Source: Limisphaerales bacterium
GTDB lineage: Bacteria > Verrucomicrobiota > Verrucomicrobiia > Limisphaerales > SXTU01
DNA: 64,000 nt
Direction of reading: 5' to 3'
NCBI GenBank assembly: GCA_009773355.1
Contig: WRPG01000011.1
Coordinates: 62,001 to 126,000, forward strand
The notes beneath the pieces are model-generated. The model ran no database searches. It saw only the letters and a list, made by a program, of their open reading frames with translations, and was not told where the DNA came from. Each line of letters opens with the position of its first letter. Positions within the stretch are counted from its first letter, which is position 1. The position numbers were made by a program, and so were the translations under genes. Shown one piece after another: positions 33,222 through 41,602 of this stretch.

Positions 33222-34247
33222 TCAGAGCTTCACGCGGGCGAGGTAAATCGCGGTCTTGCCCTCGTGCGAGGAGTAGTAGCTGACCCAGAGCAGGTTGTCG
33301 TGCCAGACGAGGCCGGGATAGCTGCTGTCGCCGCCGCTGGGCAGGTCGAGCAACGGCGTCAATGCGCCCTGGTTCACGTCCAGCTCGCACACGACGGTCT
33401 TGGTCTTCTTGTCCGGGCCGTGGTTGTGCAGGCGGCCCACCGCGATCCAGCGGCCGTCAGGAATCTGGATGAAGTTCGGCCCGCCGAAGAACTTGCCGAG
33501 GTCCTTCCACTCCCACTCGTCATAGGGGATCTTCCGGCTGATGCCGAGCAGCGCGGTGTTTGTGGGCTTGCCGTCGCGGCGCTGGAGGCAGTAGAGCGTG
33601 TTGTCGGGCGCGAACCGCAACGTGGCCTCGGTCGGCCCGTTCTCGGTCTGGAGGTCGTCCACGAGCGTGTCAAAGTCGGTGCCGTTCTTGGTGAGCAGCA
33701 GCGTGGTGCCGTATTTCTTCGCGGTGCGGCTTTCGGGCGACACGTCATACGCGATGCCAAGCCCGTTGTTGCGCTGCCAGGTCACGCGCCAGAGCCATTG
33801 GTTCGTCGGCCCGACCCAGAAGACCTTGCCCCACTTCTTCCCGTCATCCGACTGCGCGACGAACGACTGGTTCTCGGTCGCCGGCTGGTTGCCTTCGCGC
33901 ACGGTCGCGCCGCCGAGAATCATCAGGCGTGTCGGGTTCGGCATGACGGAGATTTTCGGGTCGCGCAAATCGAAGCCCGGCATCTCGATGCGCGCCACGG
34001 ATTCCCACCAATAACCGCTGTCGCTGGTCAGCACGCGCACCGCGCCGTCCATCGAGACGTGGCCGCTGCCCTCGCGGAAGACGCAATACCAGCGGTCCTT
34101 GAAGCGCACGAGGTCGGTGAACGCGTTGTGCGGCGCGGCGTCCCAGATTTTGCGGTGCTCGACGAGCCGCGCGGCGGGCGCGGCGTTGTCGGCGGCGACG
34201 GCGGGCAGCGCGGCGAGCAGGCAGGCGAGGAGAAGTTTTGCGTTCAC
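33222..34247 (-). CDS. Exported sialidase-like beta-propeller protein
   Basis: 341 residues with a clear signal peptide (Met-Asn-Ala-Lys, hydrophobic core, Ala-Val-Ala-Ala-Asp cleavage region at about 19). The mature part has repeated Asp/Trp-box-like strands (VFREGSGHVSMDG, SDDGKKWGKVFW, DEWEWKDLGKF), as in exo-alpha-sialidase-like six-bladed propellers. An Arg and Tyr/Glu-rich centre is present but I cannot assign a full sialidase triad, so it may bind or cleave another glycan. It is convergent with nothing; trpD starts 93 bases upstream on the other strand. Confidence 0.75.
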   Translation of the reverse strand: MNAKLLLACLLAALPAVAADNAAPAARLVEHRKIWDAAPHNAFTDLVRFKDRWYCVFREGSGHVSMDGAVRVLTSDSGYWWESVARIEMPGFDLRDPKISVMPNPTRLMILGGATVREGNQPATENQSFVAQSDDGKKWGKVFWVGPTNQWLWRVTWQRNNGLGIAYDVSPESRTAKKYGTTLLLTKNGTDFDTLVDDLQTENGPTEATLRFAPDNTLYCLQRRDGKPTNTALLGISRKIPYDEWEWKDLGKFFGGPNFIQIPDGRWIAVGRLHNHGPDKKTKTVVCELDVNQGALTPLLDLPSGGDSSYPGLVWHDNLLWVSYYSSHEGKTAIYLARVKL

Positions 34248-34339
34248 GCGCTGGTTGTAGCGGGTTGCCGGAACGCTTTCAACTGTCCGTCTTGGGACTT
34301 TCGACTTTGAACCCGCGCAGTTCCGCCTAAACTCGCGCC

Positions 34340-35410
34340 ATGCTCAACGACTTCATCCGGCAGCTTGAGGCCGGCGTCGCGCTCGGGCCGCCGCAGGTGA
34401 CCGCCGCCGTCGCCGCGCTGGTGGATGAGGCCATCGCCGCCGAGACGAAGGCCGCCTTCCTCACCGCGCTGGCGAGGAAGGGGGAGACCACGGAGGAAAT
34501 CGCCGCGTTCGCCCGCGAGCTGCGCGACCGCTCCGTGCCCGTGCCGCTCGACGCGGACACGCGCGCGGGCGAAATCCTCGACGTGTGCGGCACCGGCGGC
34601 GACCGGCTCAACACCTTCAACATCTCCACCACCGTCGCGCTCGTCTGCGCGGCGGCGGGCGTCACCGTCGCCAAGCACGGCAACCGCGCCATCACCTCGC
34701 AGTCCGGCAGCGCGGACGTGCTGGAGGCGCTCGGCGTGCCCGTCGAGCTGTCGCCGGAACAGGTCGCCGCCTCGCTGCGGAGCCACGGCTTCGCGTTCCT
34801 GTTCGCGCCGAAGTTTCACCCGGCCTTCAAGCACATCGGCCCCGCGCGCAAGCTCTGCGCCGAGCGCGGCCAGCGCACGATCTTCAACTTCCTCGGCCCG
34901 CTGCTGAACCCCGTGCGGCCCAGCGCGCAGATCATCGGCGTGCCGCGACCGGAACTCTGCGAGCCGATGGCGAAGGTGCTCCAAAGCCTCGGCGTGCGGC
35001 GGGGAATGGTGGTGTGTGGGGAGGTTTCAGGTTCAGGGTTCAAGGTTCAAGGTTCGGAAGCGCCGGCGTTCCTCGACGAGCTGTCCACGCTGGGCGAGAC
35101 GACCATCGCGGAGTTTTATCACGACCGGGGCTTTGCCGTGTCGAAGCTCTCGCCCAAGGATTTTCCGCTCCAGCCCGCCGCGCTCGCCGACCTCGCGGGT
35201 GGCGACCGCGCGGCGAATGCGGAGATAGTCCGCAACGTGCTGGGTGGTCGCGAGCGAGGCCCGAAGCGCGACGCCGTGCTGCTCAACGCCGCCGCCGCCC
35301 TCTTCGTCGCCGGGCGGGCGAAGTCCTTCTCCGCCGGCTGGGAACTGGCCGCGCAGACGCTGGATGGCGGCCAGGCCACCGCGAAGCTCGCCGAGTTGAG
35401 CCGCCAGTGA
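34340..35410 (+). CDS. trpD: Anthranilate phosphoribosyltransferase
   Basis: 356 residues. It transfers a phosphoribosyl group to anthranilate, the second step of tryptophan synthesis. Family signatures: CGTGGDRLNTFNISTTVA (near 90), KHGNRAITSQSGSADVLEALG in two stretches, and FLGPLLNPVRP. Near residues 229-239 a Ser-Gly-Ser-Gly-Phe-Lys-Val-Gln-Gly segment interrupts the usual short hinge before LDELSTLGET; it comes from the in-frame repeat at 35024-35059. No other trp gene is adjacent. The ATG giving MLNDFIRQLEAG is standard. Confidence 0.94.
   Translation: MLNDFIRQLEAGVALGPPQVTAAVAALVDEAIAAETKAAFLTALARKGETTEEIAAFARELRDRSVPVPLDADTRAGEILDVCGTGGDRLNTFNISTTVALVCAAAGVTVAKHGNRAITSQSGSADVLEALGVPVELSPEQVAASLRSHGFAFLFAPKFHPAFKHIGPARKLCAERGQRTIFNFLGPLLNPVRPSAQIIGVPRPELCEPMAKVLQSLGVRRGMVVCGEVSGSGFKVQGSEAPAFLDELSTLGETTIAEFYHDRGFAVSKLSPKDFPLQPAALADLAGGDRAANAEIVRNVLGGRERGPKRDAVLLNAAAALFVAGRAKSFSAGWELAAQTLDGGQATAKLAELSRQ
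35024..35059. repeat. In-frame GGTTCA/GTTCAAG word repeat inside trpD
   Basis: A run of short words, CAGGTTCAGGGTTCAAGG followed by TTCAAGGTTCGG, lies inside trpD and adds about 11 codons while keeping the frame. The style matches intergenic short-word repeats in this window. Confidence 0.8.
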
Positions 35411-35447
35411 ATTCGGATTTCACAGACCAGCCGTTCGGCATCGTAGC

Positions 35448-35571
35448 GCAGACTTGTAGTCTGCTGTTTCCGCCGGCTTGTAGCCGGCAAGCCATCCTGC
35501 TTTTGAGTGCGTTTGGACACGGTGGACAGCTGCGGGTTGCAAACCCGCGAAACAGCTGGCTGCAAGCCTGC
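35448..35571. repeat. String of four short hairpins
   Basis: The 217-base gap after trpD holds four 17-nt hairpins with 7-bp stems and 3-base loops: GCAGACT-TGT-AGTCTGC (35448), GCCGGCT-TGT-AGCCGGC (35472), GCGGGTT-GCA-AACCCGC (35532), and GCTGGCT-GCA-AGCCTGC (35555, one mismatch). No gene is present in the gap. Confidence 0.85.
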
Positions 35572-35627
35572 GCTAACAGCGGTGGCCCGGCAGTTTGGTT
35601 TTGAATGTGAGTTGAAGCTGACGCCAG

Positions 35628-36011
35628 ATGAGCGCATCGCCTCCCGCACTCCCGCCGAAGCCGCCCACCGGCGACGACGCGAAAGCCTGCCTGTGGAGCA
35701 ACCTTGCCGTGCCCGGCCTTGGCTCGTGGCGCGCGGGCTGGCGCGTGTCCGGCGCGCTGCAACTCACGCTCGCCGTCGCTGCGCTGCTGCTGGGGCTGGC
35801 GTGGTTTGGCTGGTTTCTGACGGAGTGGGCGCGCGCCGGCAAGCTGCCCATGCTCGTCATCCTGGACAACGACGGCCGCCTGCCGGCGGGCTGGCTGAAG
35901 TATCTGCTGCTCGGCCTCGGGAGCCTCGCCCTGTTTGCCCTCGCGCTGGGCTGGGCGTTCATCACGAGCCTGTGCATCCGCGCGGAGGCGCAACGCCATG
36001 AAGCCCGCTGA
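35628..36011 (+). CDS. Small membrane protein of unknown function
   Basis: 127 residues with a Pro-rich cytoplasmic start, then two or three membrane segments (about 40-65 and 92-115). It has no catalytic motif. The Leu-Trp-Ser-Asn-Leu-Ala-Val-Pro-Gly-Leu-Gly-Ser pattern recalls small TM2-like proteins but I cannot assign it. It overlaps the next gene by 14 bases, so the two are probably cotranscribed. Confidence 0.65.
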   Translation: MSASPPALPPKPPTGDDAKACLWSNLAVPGLGSWRAGWRVSGALQLTLAVAALLLGLAWFGWFLTEWARAGKLPMLVILDNDGRLPAGWLKYLLLGLGSLALFALALGWAFITSLCIRAEAQRHEAR

Positions 36012-36528
36012 AATCCAGCCCCCGCCGCTGCCCGCCGACCGGGGCGCGGCCCTCCGGGCCGCAGCGGCCGCGGAGGAGACAACCGTGCGAACCTCGGGAG
36101 CGTCACCGGCGGACTTGCCGCTGCGGGCCGGAGTCCCGCGCCCCGACGGCGGGGCACGCCACGCATTGCAATCCCTCGGCTTCCTGCTGGGCCTGATGCT
36201 CCTTGCGTGGGTCGCGCTGCGTTTCGAGCTTCCGCTGCCGCCGTGCCCGTTGCGCGCGTTGACGGACGCGCCGTGCCCGTTCTGCGGCAGCACGCGGACC
36301 TTCGCCGCGCTGGCCCGGCTGGACTTCGCCGCCGCGCTGCGACTTAACCCTCTCGTATGCGTCGGTGCGATTGCCGCCGCAGTGGTCTGGCTGCTGATGC
36401 TCTGGCGCGGAGCTGACCGGGGCCGGCGGATGACGGCGTCATGGACCAAGGGCACGGCGTGGAAGTGGCTGCTTGCCGCCGCGCTCGCCTTGAACTGGCT
36501 CTACCTCTGGTTCCACCTGCCGCGCTGA
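35998..36528 (+). CDS. DUF2752 membrane protein
   Basis: 176 residues. The DUF2752 signature Cys-Pro-Phe-Cys-Gly-Ser-Thr-Arg (in APCPFCGSTRTFAALARLD) lies between membrane segments at about 65-85 and 122-140, with a third near 160-175. The family is small, membrane-bound and of unknown function. The first 55 residues are Ala/Pro-rich and poorly conserved in style. I chose the ATG giving MKPAEIQPPPLP, which overlaps the preceding gene. Confidence 0.8.
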   Translation: MKPAEIQPPPLPADRGAALRAAAAAEETTVRTSGASPADLPLRAGVPRPDGGARHALQSLGFLLGLMLLAWVALRFELPLPPCPLRALTDAPCPFCGSTRTFAALARLDFAAALRLNPLVCVGAIAAAVVWLLMLWRGADRGRRMTASWTKGTAWKWLLAAALALNWLYLWFHLPR

Positions 36529-36717
36529 ATTTCGGTGTCGAATTGGATTGGCCCGCCGCCGAGTCCTCCATTAAGTCCACCGGCGGATTCAAATAGTGGT
36601 GCGCACACTCCGCCTTCCGCAAAGCTCGTTCCACCCCAGCTTGTCGGTCATCTGGCCGACACGTTTTTCCTGATGGCACGCGTCCGCCGGGACGGGATGA
36701 TGGCTCGAATTACCCTC

Positions 36718-37368
36718 ATGCACCCGCCCATTTCCCTGGTTCTCGTGGATGACGACCCCAGCACCCTCGATCTCTGGTCGCGGCAACTGAACTGCGCTGC
36801 GGGCTTCGTCATCACCGGCACTTTTGCGGACGCCGAGTCCGCGCTGCCCTGGCTGCTGGCGCATCCACCCAAGCTGCTGCTCACCGACTTGCAGTTGCCG
36901 GGCGAGGACGGCCTGTGGCTGGTCCGCGAGGTGAAACGCCCGCACCCGGCCATGCGCGCGGTGCTCATCACGAATCATGACCTGGAGGAGCTGCCCGTGG
37001 CCGCGTTGCGCGCCGGCCTGAACGGCTGCCTGCTCAAGCCCGATTCCCCCACCGCGCTGCCCGCCCGGCTGCGCGCCGTGGTGGACGGCACCTGCGTTTA
37101 TTCCGCCCGCGTCATGCAGCGGCTTTCGGAGCAGTTTCATGCCGGCCCGCCGGCCTCGGCGGAGACCTTGCGCCGGCTGGCCCTGCTCACGGAGCGCGAG
37201 CGCGAAGTCCTCCGGGCGTTTGCGCGCGGCCTGCCGGGCAAGTTGGTGGCCGACCAGTTGCAAATCTCCGAGACCACGGTCAAGACGCACAAGGAACACA
37301 TCGTCGCCAAGCTGGGCGTGCAGAGCTTCATGGAGGCGGTGGCCCGCTTCGCCCCGCACCTCGACTGA
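36718..37368 (+). CDS. NarL/LuxR-type response regulator
   Basis: 216 residues. A receiver domain (about 1-125) has the acidic pair in LVLVDDD (10-12), the phospho-acceptor Asp in LLLTDLQLPGEDG, the Thr/Asn site in LITNHD, and the Lys in LLKPDSP. A LuxR-type helix-turn-helix occupies about 150-210 (LTEREREVLRAFARG, then ETTVKTHKEHIVAKLGV). It should bind DNA when phosphorylated. No histidine kinase is adjacent. In-frame ATGs at 36697 and 36700 are alternative starts. Confidence 0.92.
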   Translation: MHPPISLVLVDDDPSTLDLWSRQLNCAAGFVITGTFADAESALPWLLAHPPKLLLTDLQLPGEDGLWLVREVKRPHPAMRAVLITNHDLEELPVAALRAGLNGCLLKPDSPTALPARLRAVVDGTCVYSARVMQRLSEQFHAGPPASAETLRRLALLTEREREVLRAFARGLPGKLVADQLQISETTVKTHKEHIVAKLGVQSFMEAVARFAPHLD

Positions 37369-37385
37369 GCCGTTCCGGGAGGGAT

Positions 37386-37490
37386 GTGGCGCAGGCGTCC
37401 TCGCCTGCGGGTTGCGGCGGCGTCCCGCCGCCAGGCGCCCCAACGCACCGGGACGGTGCTTCAACTCGCAGCCGGGACGGGCTGCGCCAC
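37386..37490. repeat. Nested hairpin element
   Basis: An outer 9-bp inverted repeat (GTGGCGCAG / CTGCGCCAC) encloses four inner hairpins: GCAGGCG-TCCT-CGCCTGC, GGCGGCG-TCC-CGCCGCC, GCACCG-GGA-CGGTGC and GCAGCC-GGGACG-GGCTGC. It begins 18 bases after the response-regulator gene and is part of a 735-base stretch without a confident gene. Confidence 0.8.
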
Positions 37491-38103
37491 GTCAAAGATG
37501 GCGATGCTTCAGCCAAGCGCACCTCTCCCTTCCGCCGGCTTTCGATTCTTTCGGCCAGTTCCCCGGAGTTCGGTTGAACTGCGGCGTTCAGCAGCCGCGG
37601 TGCCATGCGTTCGCTCCCGGTCATCCTCCTTTCCGAGGATAGGCAGGGCCGTTCTCCCTCCGGTAAAACAACCACCGTCCATCTTATGTCGCCCGGTCAT
37701 TCATGCTCCAGCCTGCGCCGCCCGGCGGACTCCCTGCGGCGGGCAGCGCACGCCCCGCAGCGCTCGCAAGCACCACTGCTGGCCTCGCCTCGGCTCCTGC
37801 TGCGCTCGAAACAGTCGTTGCTGACCTCGGAACGGCTGCTGATTGCCTCGAAACGGTCGCTGATTGTCTCGGAACGCCCGCTGATGACCTCGGAACGCTC
37901 GCTGCATATCTCGGAACGGCTGCTGAAGGTCTCGGAACCGTCGGCGCTGGTGCTGCAACTGCCATTCCGAGACCTGCGGTGTCCGTTTCCCCACCCGCAG
38001 CACCCGTTCCGAGGCCATCGGAGCCAGTTTCCTTACCGTCCGGTCCCGCTTTTTCCTCATTCGTGTTTATTCGTGTCCATTCGTGGTTAAACCCCTCATC
38101 ATT
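37491..38103. other. Gene-poor stretch with minisatellite
   Basis: I find no confident gene here. Several open frames cross it only because the 21-bp repeat at 37786-37939 has no stop in several frames: one frame gives Ser-Glu-Arg heptads, the reverse strand gives Pro-Phe-Arg-Asp heptads, and another gives Leu-Gly-Thr-Ala heptads. No frame has a clear ribosome-binding site or domain. Confidence 0.5.
37786..37939. repeat. 21-bp tandem repeat (minisatellite)
   Basis: Seven units of 21 bp plus a partial unit, at 37786, 37807, 37828, 37849, 37870, 37891, 37912 and 37933. Each unit begins CGGAACG or CGAAACG and contains GCTGAT or GCTGAC-like words. Unit-to-unit divergence is several bases. A 21-bp period keeps every reading frame in register. 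Confidence 0.9.
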
Positions 38104-39036
38104 ATGTTTGAAAAATACAACTTCGAGTTCCTCCGCCTCCGCTACGTGAAGAACGCGATGACCAACATCCCGTCCTTCCGCCCCGACGGCAAGACCCCTG
38201 CCGACTGCGACACCTTGATGACCAGCGCCGCCACCGCGCGCACCACCTTCGTCAACGCCAACAGCACCCTCCAGCTCGCGCAGGGCGAATTCAACGAGGA
38301 CATCACCGAGGCCCACGACATCTGCGTGCAGGTCTATGCCATCATGAAGAACCGCTACCGGAAAGACCCCGGCAGCGCCTCCGCCATCAACTCCCTCGTC
38401 ACCGTGGACCGCAGCGCCGGCGAGACCATCACCCGCATCGAGGGCATGTCCAGCCTCTGGGAGCAGCTCCCCAACCCGCCCGGCTCCGCCACCCCGTTCA
38501 AGGCGTGGGACACCATGGACAAGGCCGCCTTCGACGCCTACCTCACCGCGATCAAGGGCAGTGCCGGCCCGCCCGTCGTCATCGGCACGCAGGCCGCCAA
38601 GGCCACCGCCGAGAGCGCCATGGAACTCGCCGAGGCCGGCCTGCACACCGTCGAGAACGCGATGGAGGACTTCAACACCGCCGCCCTCATCCAAGGGCGC
38701 GGCCAGTTCCCCGAGGGCACCGCCAACCGCGAGGTCATTGACGCCATCCCGACGCAGCCCGCCACCCAGCTCCCCGGCCAGGCCGTCATCACCGTCGCCA
38801 CCAGCCCCGGGGCCGGCCAGGCGCACCTCGAATTCAACGCCCCGCACATGACCAGCGGCGACGTGCTGCACAAGGCCCCCGGCACCCCCGACTTCGTGAA
38901 GGTGGCCGATGACATCATCGAGAAGTTCTTCGACGCCACCGGCCTCGCCCCCGGCGCGCACGAATACAAGATCATCCCCCGCAACTCCCGTGGCGACGGC
39001 CCCGAAAGCGCCGTGAGCGTGGTCAACGTGAGCTGA
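38104..39036 (+). CDS. Unknown protein with FnIII-like C-terminus
   Basis: 310 residues, no signal peptide. The first 130 residues are helical and Ala/Thr-rich. The last 90 (from about GQAVITVATSPGAGQAHLEF to the end) resemble a fibronectin-type-III-like beta sandwich, closing with YKIIPRNSRGDGPESAVSVV. A role in surface or phage-tail-like structures is possible but unsupported by neighbours. I chose the ATG giving MFEKYNFEFLRLR; an ATG at 38083 is in frame. A hairpin that could terminate transcription follows at 39053. Confidence 0.65.
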   Translation: MFEKYNFEFLRLRYVKNAMTNIPSFRPDGKTPADCDTLMTSAATARTTFVNANSTLQLAQGEFNEDITEAHDICVQVYAIMKNRYRKDPGSASAINSLVTVDRSAGETITRIEGMSSLWEQLPNPPGSATPFKAWDTMDKAAFDAYLTAIKGSAGPPVVIGTQAAKATAESAMELAEAGLHTVENAMEDFNTAALIQGRGQFPEGTANREVIDAIPTQPATQLPGQAVITVATSPGAGQAHLEFNAPHMTSGDVLHKAPGTPDFVKVADDIIEKFFDATGLAPGAHEYKIIPRNSRGDGPESAVSVVNVS

Positions 39037-39052
39037 TTTCTCCCCACCCTCG

Positions 39053-39083
39053 CCCTCACCGGGGGAGAGGGCCGGGGTGAGGG
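39053..39083. repeat. CCCTCACC/GGTGAGGG hairpin
   Basis: An 8-bp stem (39053-39060 with 39076-39083) directly follows the gene at 38104-39036. It lacks a T-run, so it is either a dispersed palindromic repeat or a weak terminator. Confidence 0.6.
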
Positions 39084-39193
39084 GGCAAGTCATCTCTCAA
39101 CCTCCGGGCTGACAACAAGCTTTGCGCCCTGCCACAAAGGGCTTGCCGCCGCCTGACGCCTTGCGGAACATCCGGCCAGCAATTCCCAAGGTC

Positions 39194-41551
39194 ATGAGCG
39201 AGCCATTTGCCTACGACGTGTTCTTGAGCCACAGCGCAAAGGACAAGGCAGTGGTGTGCCCGCTGGCGGAGCGGTTGCGGAAGGACGGGGTGAAGGTGTG
39301 GTTCGATGAATGGGTGCTCAAGCCGGGCGACAGCATCCCCGCGAAGATCGAGGAAGGACTGGAGCGCTCGCGCGTGCTCGTGCTCTGCATGTCGGCGAAT
39401 GCGTTCGGCTCGGACTGGGCGCAGTTGGAGTCCGGCACGTTCCGCTTTCGCGACCCGCTGAACAAGGAGCGCCGCTTCCTTCCCCTGCGCCTCGACGATG
39501 CCCCCATCAAAGGCTCCCTAGTTCAGTTCCTCTACATCAACTGGCACTCGGCAAATCGCGAGCAGGAATATGAGAAGCTCCTCGAAGTCAGCCGCCATCC
39601 TGGAAGCTGGCCGACCGGTCATGACAATTGCTCCACATTTAGCTCGGCCACTATCAAGGCTTATCGTGAACATGTGATTCAACGGTTCGGCACCCTGACG
39701 TTGTATTCGTTGAGTTCCGACAGACCCATTGCAATCGATCTTGAGCAAGTTTTCGTAAAACTGACCGCTGAGACAAGACGCTCGGACATCGAACGACGAC
39801 GTTTTGCACAGAGACGCCAAGCTTCAGGATCAACAGAGGGAGGACCACAAGCGGCTGATGGCTCAGTGGGTGAAAACTCACATAAATCTAAATCCAAAAT
39901 CATCGGGGACTTGGAACTGGATGCGTTTTTAATCCCCGTGCCGGTCTCCCTCAACGAAGCTTTGCAACAGCACAAAGTGCTTATGGTGGTTGGTGCGCCG
40001 GGTTCTGGTAAGACCACTCTGTTGAAGTATCTTGCTTTGTCCTTTGCTCGAGGCCAATCCCAAGCAAGATTGGCTCTGGCGGAAGATCGATTCCCAATCT
40101 ACGCTGCTCTTCGCGATTTCAGCCGGTTCCTCGATAACTATGAGAAACGGAATGGACTCCCATCACAGCTTACTTCCAATCTGATGGCAGAGTTCCTTTC
40201 GGAACAGCACCGCGACACGTTTCCTCATGTCACTCTCCCTAGAGATTTTTTTCCTCAGCTTCTTTGCGGGGGCGAGTGCGCCGTCTTGTTCGATGGACTG
40301 GACGAAGTTGCTGACCCCCTGAAGCGAAGCCGCGTGACTGAAGCGGTCAGCAGTTGCTTGAAGGACTTCCATAGTAACCGCTTCGTAATTACTTCACGCC
40401 CCCGCGGCTACGATACCGAGTGTCGGCAAATCATCGGCTCATACTGCGCTGAATGTTCAATTCGTGATTTCGATAATGAACAAATCAAGGCATTTGTCGA
40501 AAATTGGTATCTAGCTGTGACCTTGGACAGCGAAGGCGATTCGCCGACTTCGAGGGATACTGCGAAGCGCAAGGCGTTGGACTTGTTGCCCAAGCTGGAA
40601 GCAGATCGAATCCGACCCCTTTCCAAGAATCCTCTACTTCTTTCGATTCTTGCTCTGATTCATCAACGTGGGCTGGGCCTGCCTCAACGCAGAGTTGCGC
40701 TATACGACGAGTGTGTTGAATTCTTGCTTGGCTATTGGGATTTGCGCAAAGATGGAGAATCGAGTCGTGATCTCGCAAGCATGGGAGGTCTAGATCGAAA
40801 GGAGAAGCGTGCGTTGCTTGAGCCAATAGCCCTTTGGTTGCATGAGCGAGGTTCTTCAGGGACCGAGGCATCTGCGGCCGAGCTGGAGCGTGAGCTTGGT
40901 ATCCAGATCAAGAATCTTTACGGTGGAAGTGACCCAGAGTCGCGAAGGCGCGCGAGAATCTTTCTGCAAATAGTTGTGGACCGGGCAGGATTGATTGTTG
41001 AGCGGGAAACTGGGGTGTTTGCCTTCGCTCATCTGACGTTTCAAGAGTATCTCGCTGCACGCGCGGTTGCAGACAGGGAAGACTTTGTTCAGTTCACAGC
41101 CGACCACTTGGATGATCCATGGTGGCGAGAGGTGGTTCTGCTCGAAGTGGGTTATGTGAGTAGCCCATGCACTCGACGCTCGCGCGAATTGACCGGAAAG
41201 CTTGTTCAAGCCATCTTCGATTCCTTGAACAGTCCGGCAAAGCCACAGAGATCTGACCGCTTGTTGGCTTTGAGATGCCTGTGCGACATCGATCAGCTTG
41301 GTGTCGATGAGACCGTTCGACACAAGGTTGTTGACGACGCTTTGGCAATATTGCGCGATCCTAACCAATGGCCGTTTTGGATAGAACTCTCTGACGTCCT
41401 TCGTTACGCACTCCTTTCGCCCGTCGGAGTGCCTCTGAAGCTGAAGCTATTGGCAATGTGTCACGCTCCTGAGCGCACCATCCGCCTTCGTGCGGCACAG
41501 ACCTTAAGGGAGTTAGGGGAGCGAGATCGTGCTGATATGCTGCCGAATTGA
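39194..41551 (+). CDS. TIR-NACHT protein, bacterial NLR-type defence
   Basis: 785 residues. TIR domain at about 6-135: YDVFLSHS, then the SDWAQLE segment with Glu79 as candidate NADase catalytic residue. A NACHT ATPase follows: Walker A GAPGSGKTT (267-275), Walker B AVLFDGLDEVAD (363-374), and the TSRPRGY sensor (400-406). The C-terminal half is helical with FAHLTFQEYLAARAV, the usual NACHT-associated end, and no evident leucine-rich repeats. In related anti-phage proteins the C-terminal part senses infection and the TIR depletes NAD+. The first about 330 bases have the GC of the neighbours but the rest is visibly more AT-rich. It stands alone as a single-gene system. Confidence 0.88.
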   Translation: MSEPFAYDVFLSHSAKDKAVVCPLAERLRKDGVKVWFDEWVLKPGDSIPAKIEEGLERSRVLVLCMSANAFGSDWAQLESGTFRFRDPLNKERRFLPLRLDDAPIKGSLVQFLYINWHSANREQEYEKLLEVSRHPGSWPTGHDNCSTFSSATIKAYREHVIQRFGTLTLYSLSSDRPIAIDLEQVFVKLTAETRRSDIERRRFAQRRQASGSTEGGPQAADGSVGENSHKSKSKIIGDLELDAFLIPVPVSLNEALQQHKVLMVVGAPGSGKTTLLKYLALSFARGQSQARLALAEDRFPIYAALRDFSRFLDNYEKRNGLPSQLTSNLMAEFLSEQHRDTFPHVTLPRDFFPQLLCGGECAVLFDGLDEVADPLKRSRVTEAVSSCLKDFHSNRFVITSRPRGYDTECRQIIGSYCAECSIRDFDNEQIKAFVENWYLAVTLDSEGDSPTSRDTAKRKALDLLPKLEADRIRPLSKNPLLLSILALIHQRGLGLPQRRVALYDECVEFLLGYWDLRKDGESSRDLASMGGLDRKEKRALLEPIALWLHERGSSGTEASAAELERELGIQIKNLYGGSDPESRRRARIFLQIVVDRAGLIVERETGVFAFAHLTFQEYLAARAVADREDFVQFTADHLDDPWWREVVLLEVGYVSSPCTRRSRELTGKLVQAIFDSLNSPAKPQRSDRLLALRCLCDIDQLGVDETVRHKVVDDALAILRDPNQWPFWIELSDVLRYALLSPVGVPLKLKLLAMCHAPERTIRLRAAQTLRELGERDRADMLPN

Positions 41552-41602
41552 GCAGAACTCACGACGTTCAGCATGCTTCATGCCGTAGCATGCAGATAGC
41601 CC

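Noticed and set aside
36535..36717. N-terminal extension of the response regulator
   Set aside because: The open frame continues 61 codons upstream but has no domain, and the receiver strand begins right after the chosen ATG.
37786..37939. CRISPR array
   Set aside because: Units are contiguous 21-bp tandem repeats with no unique spacers, and no cas genes are present.
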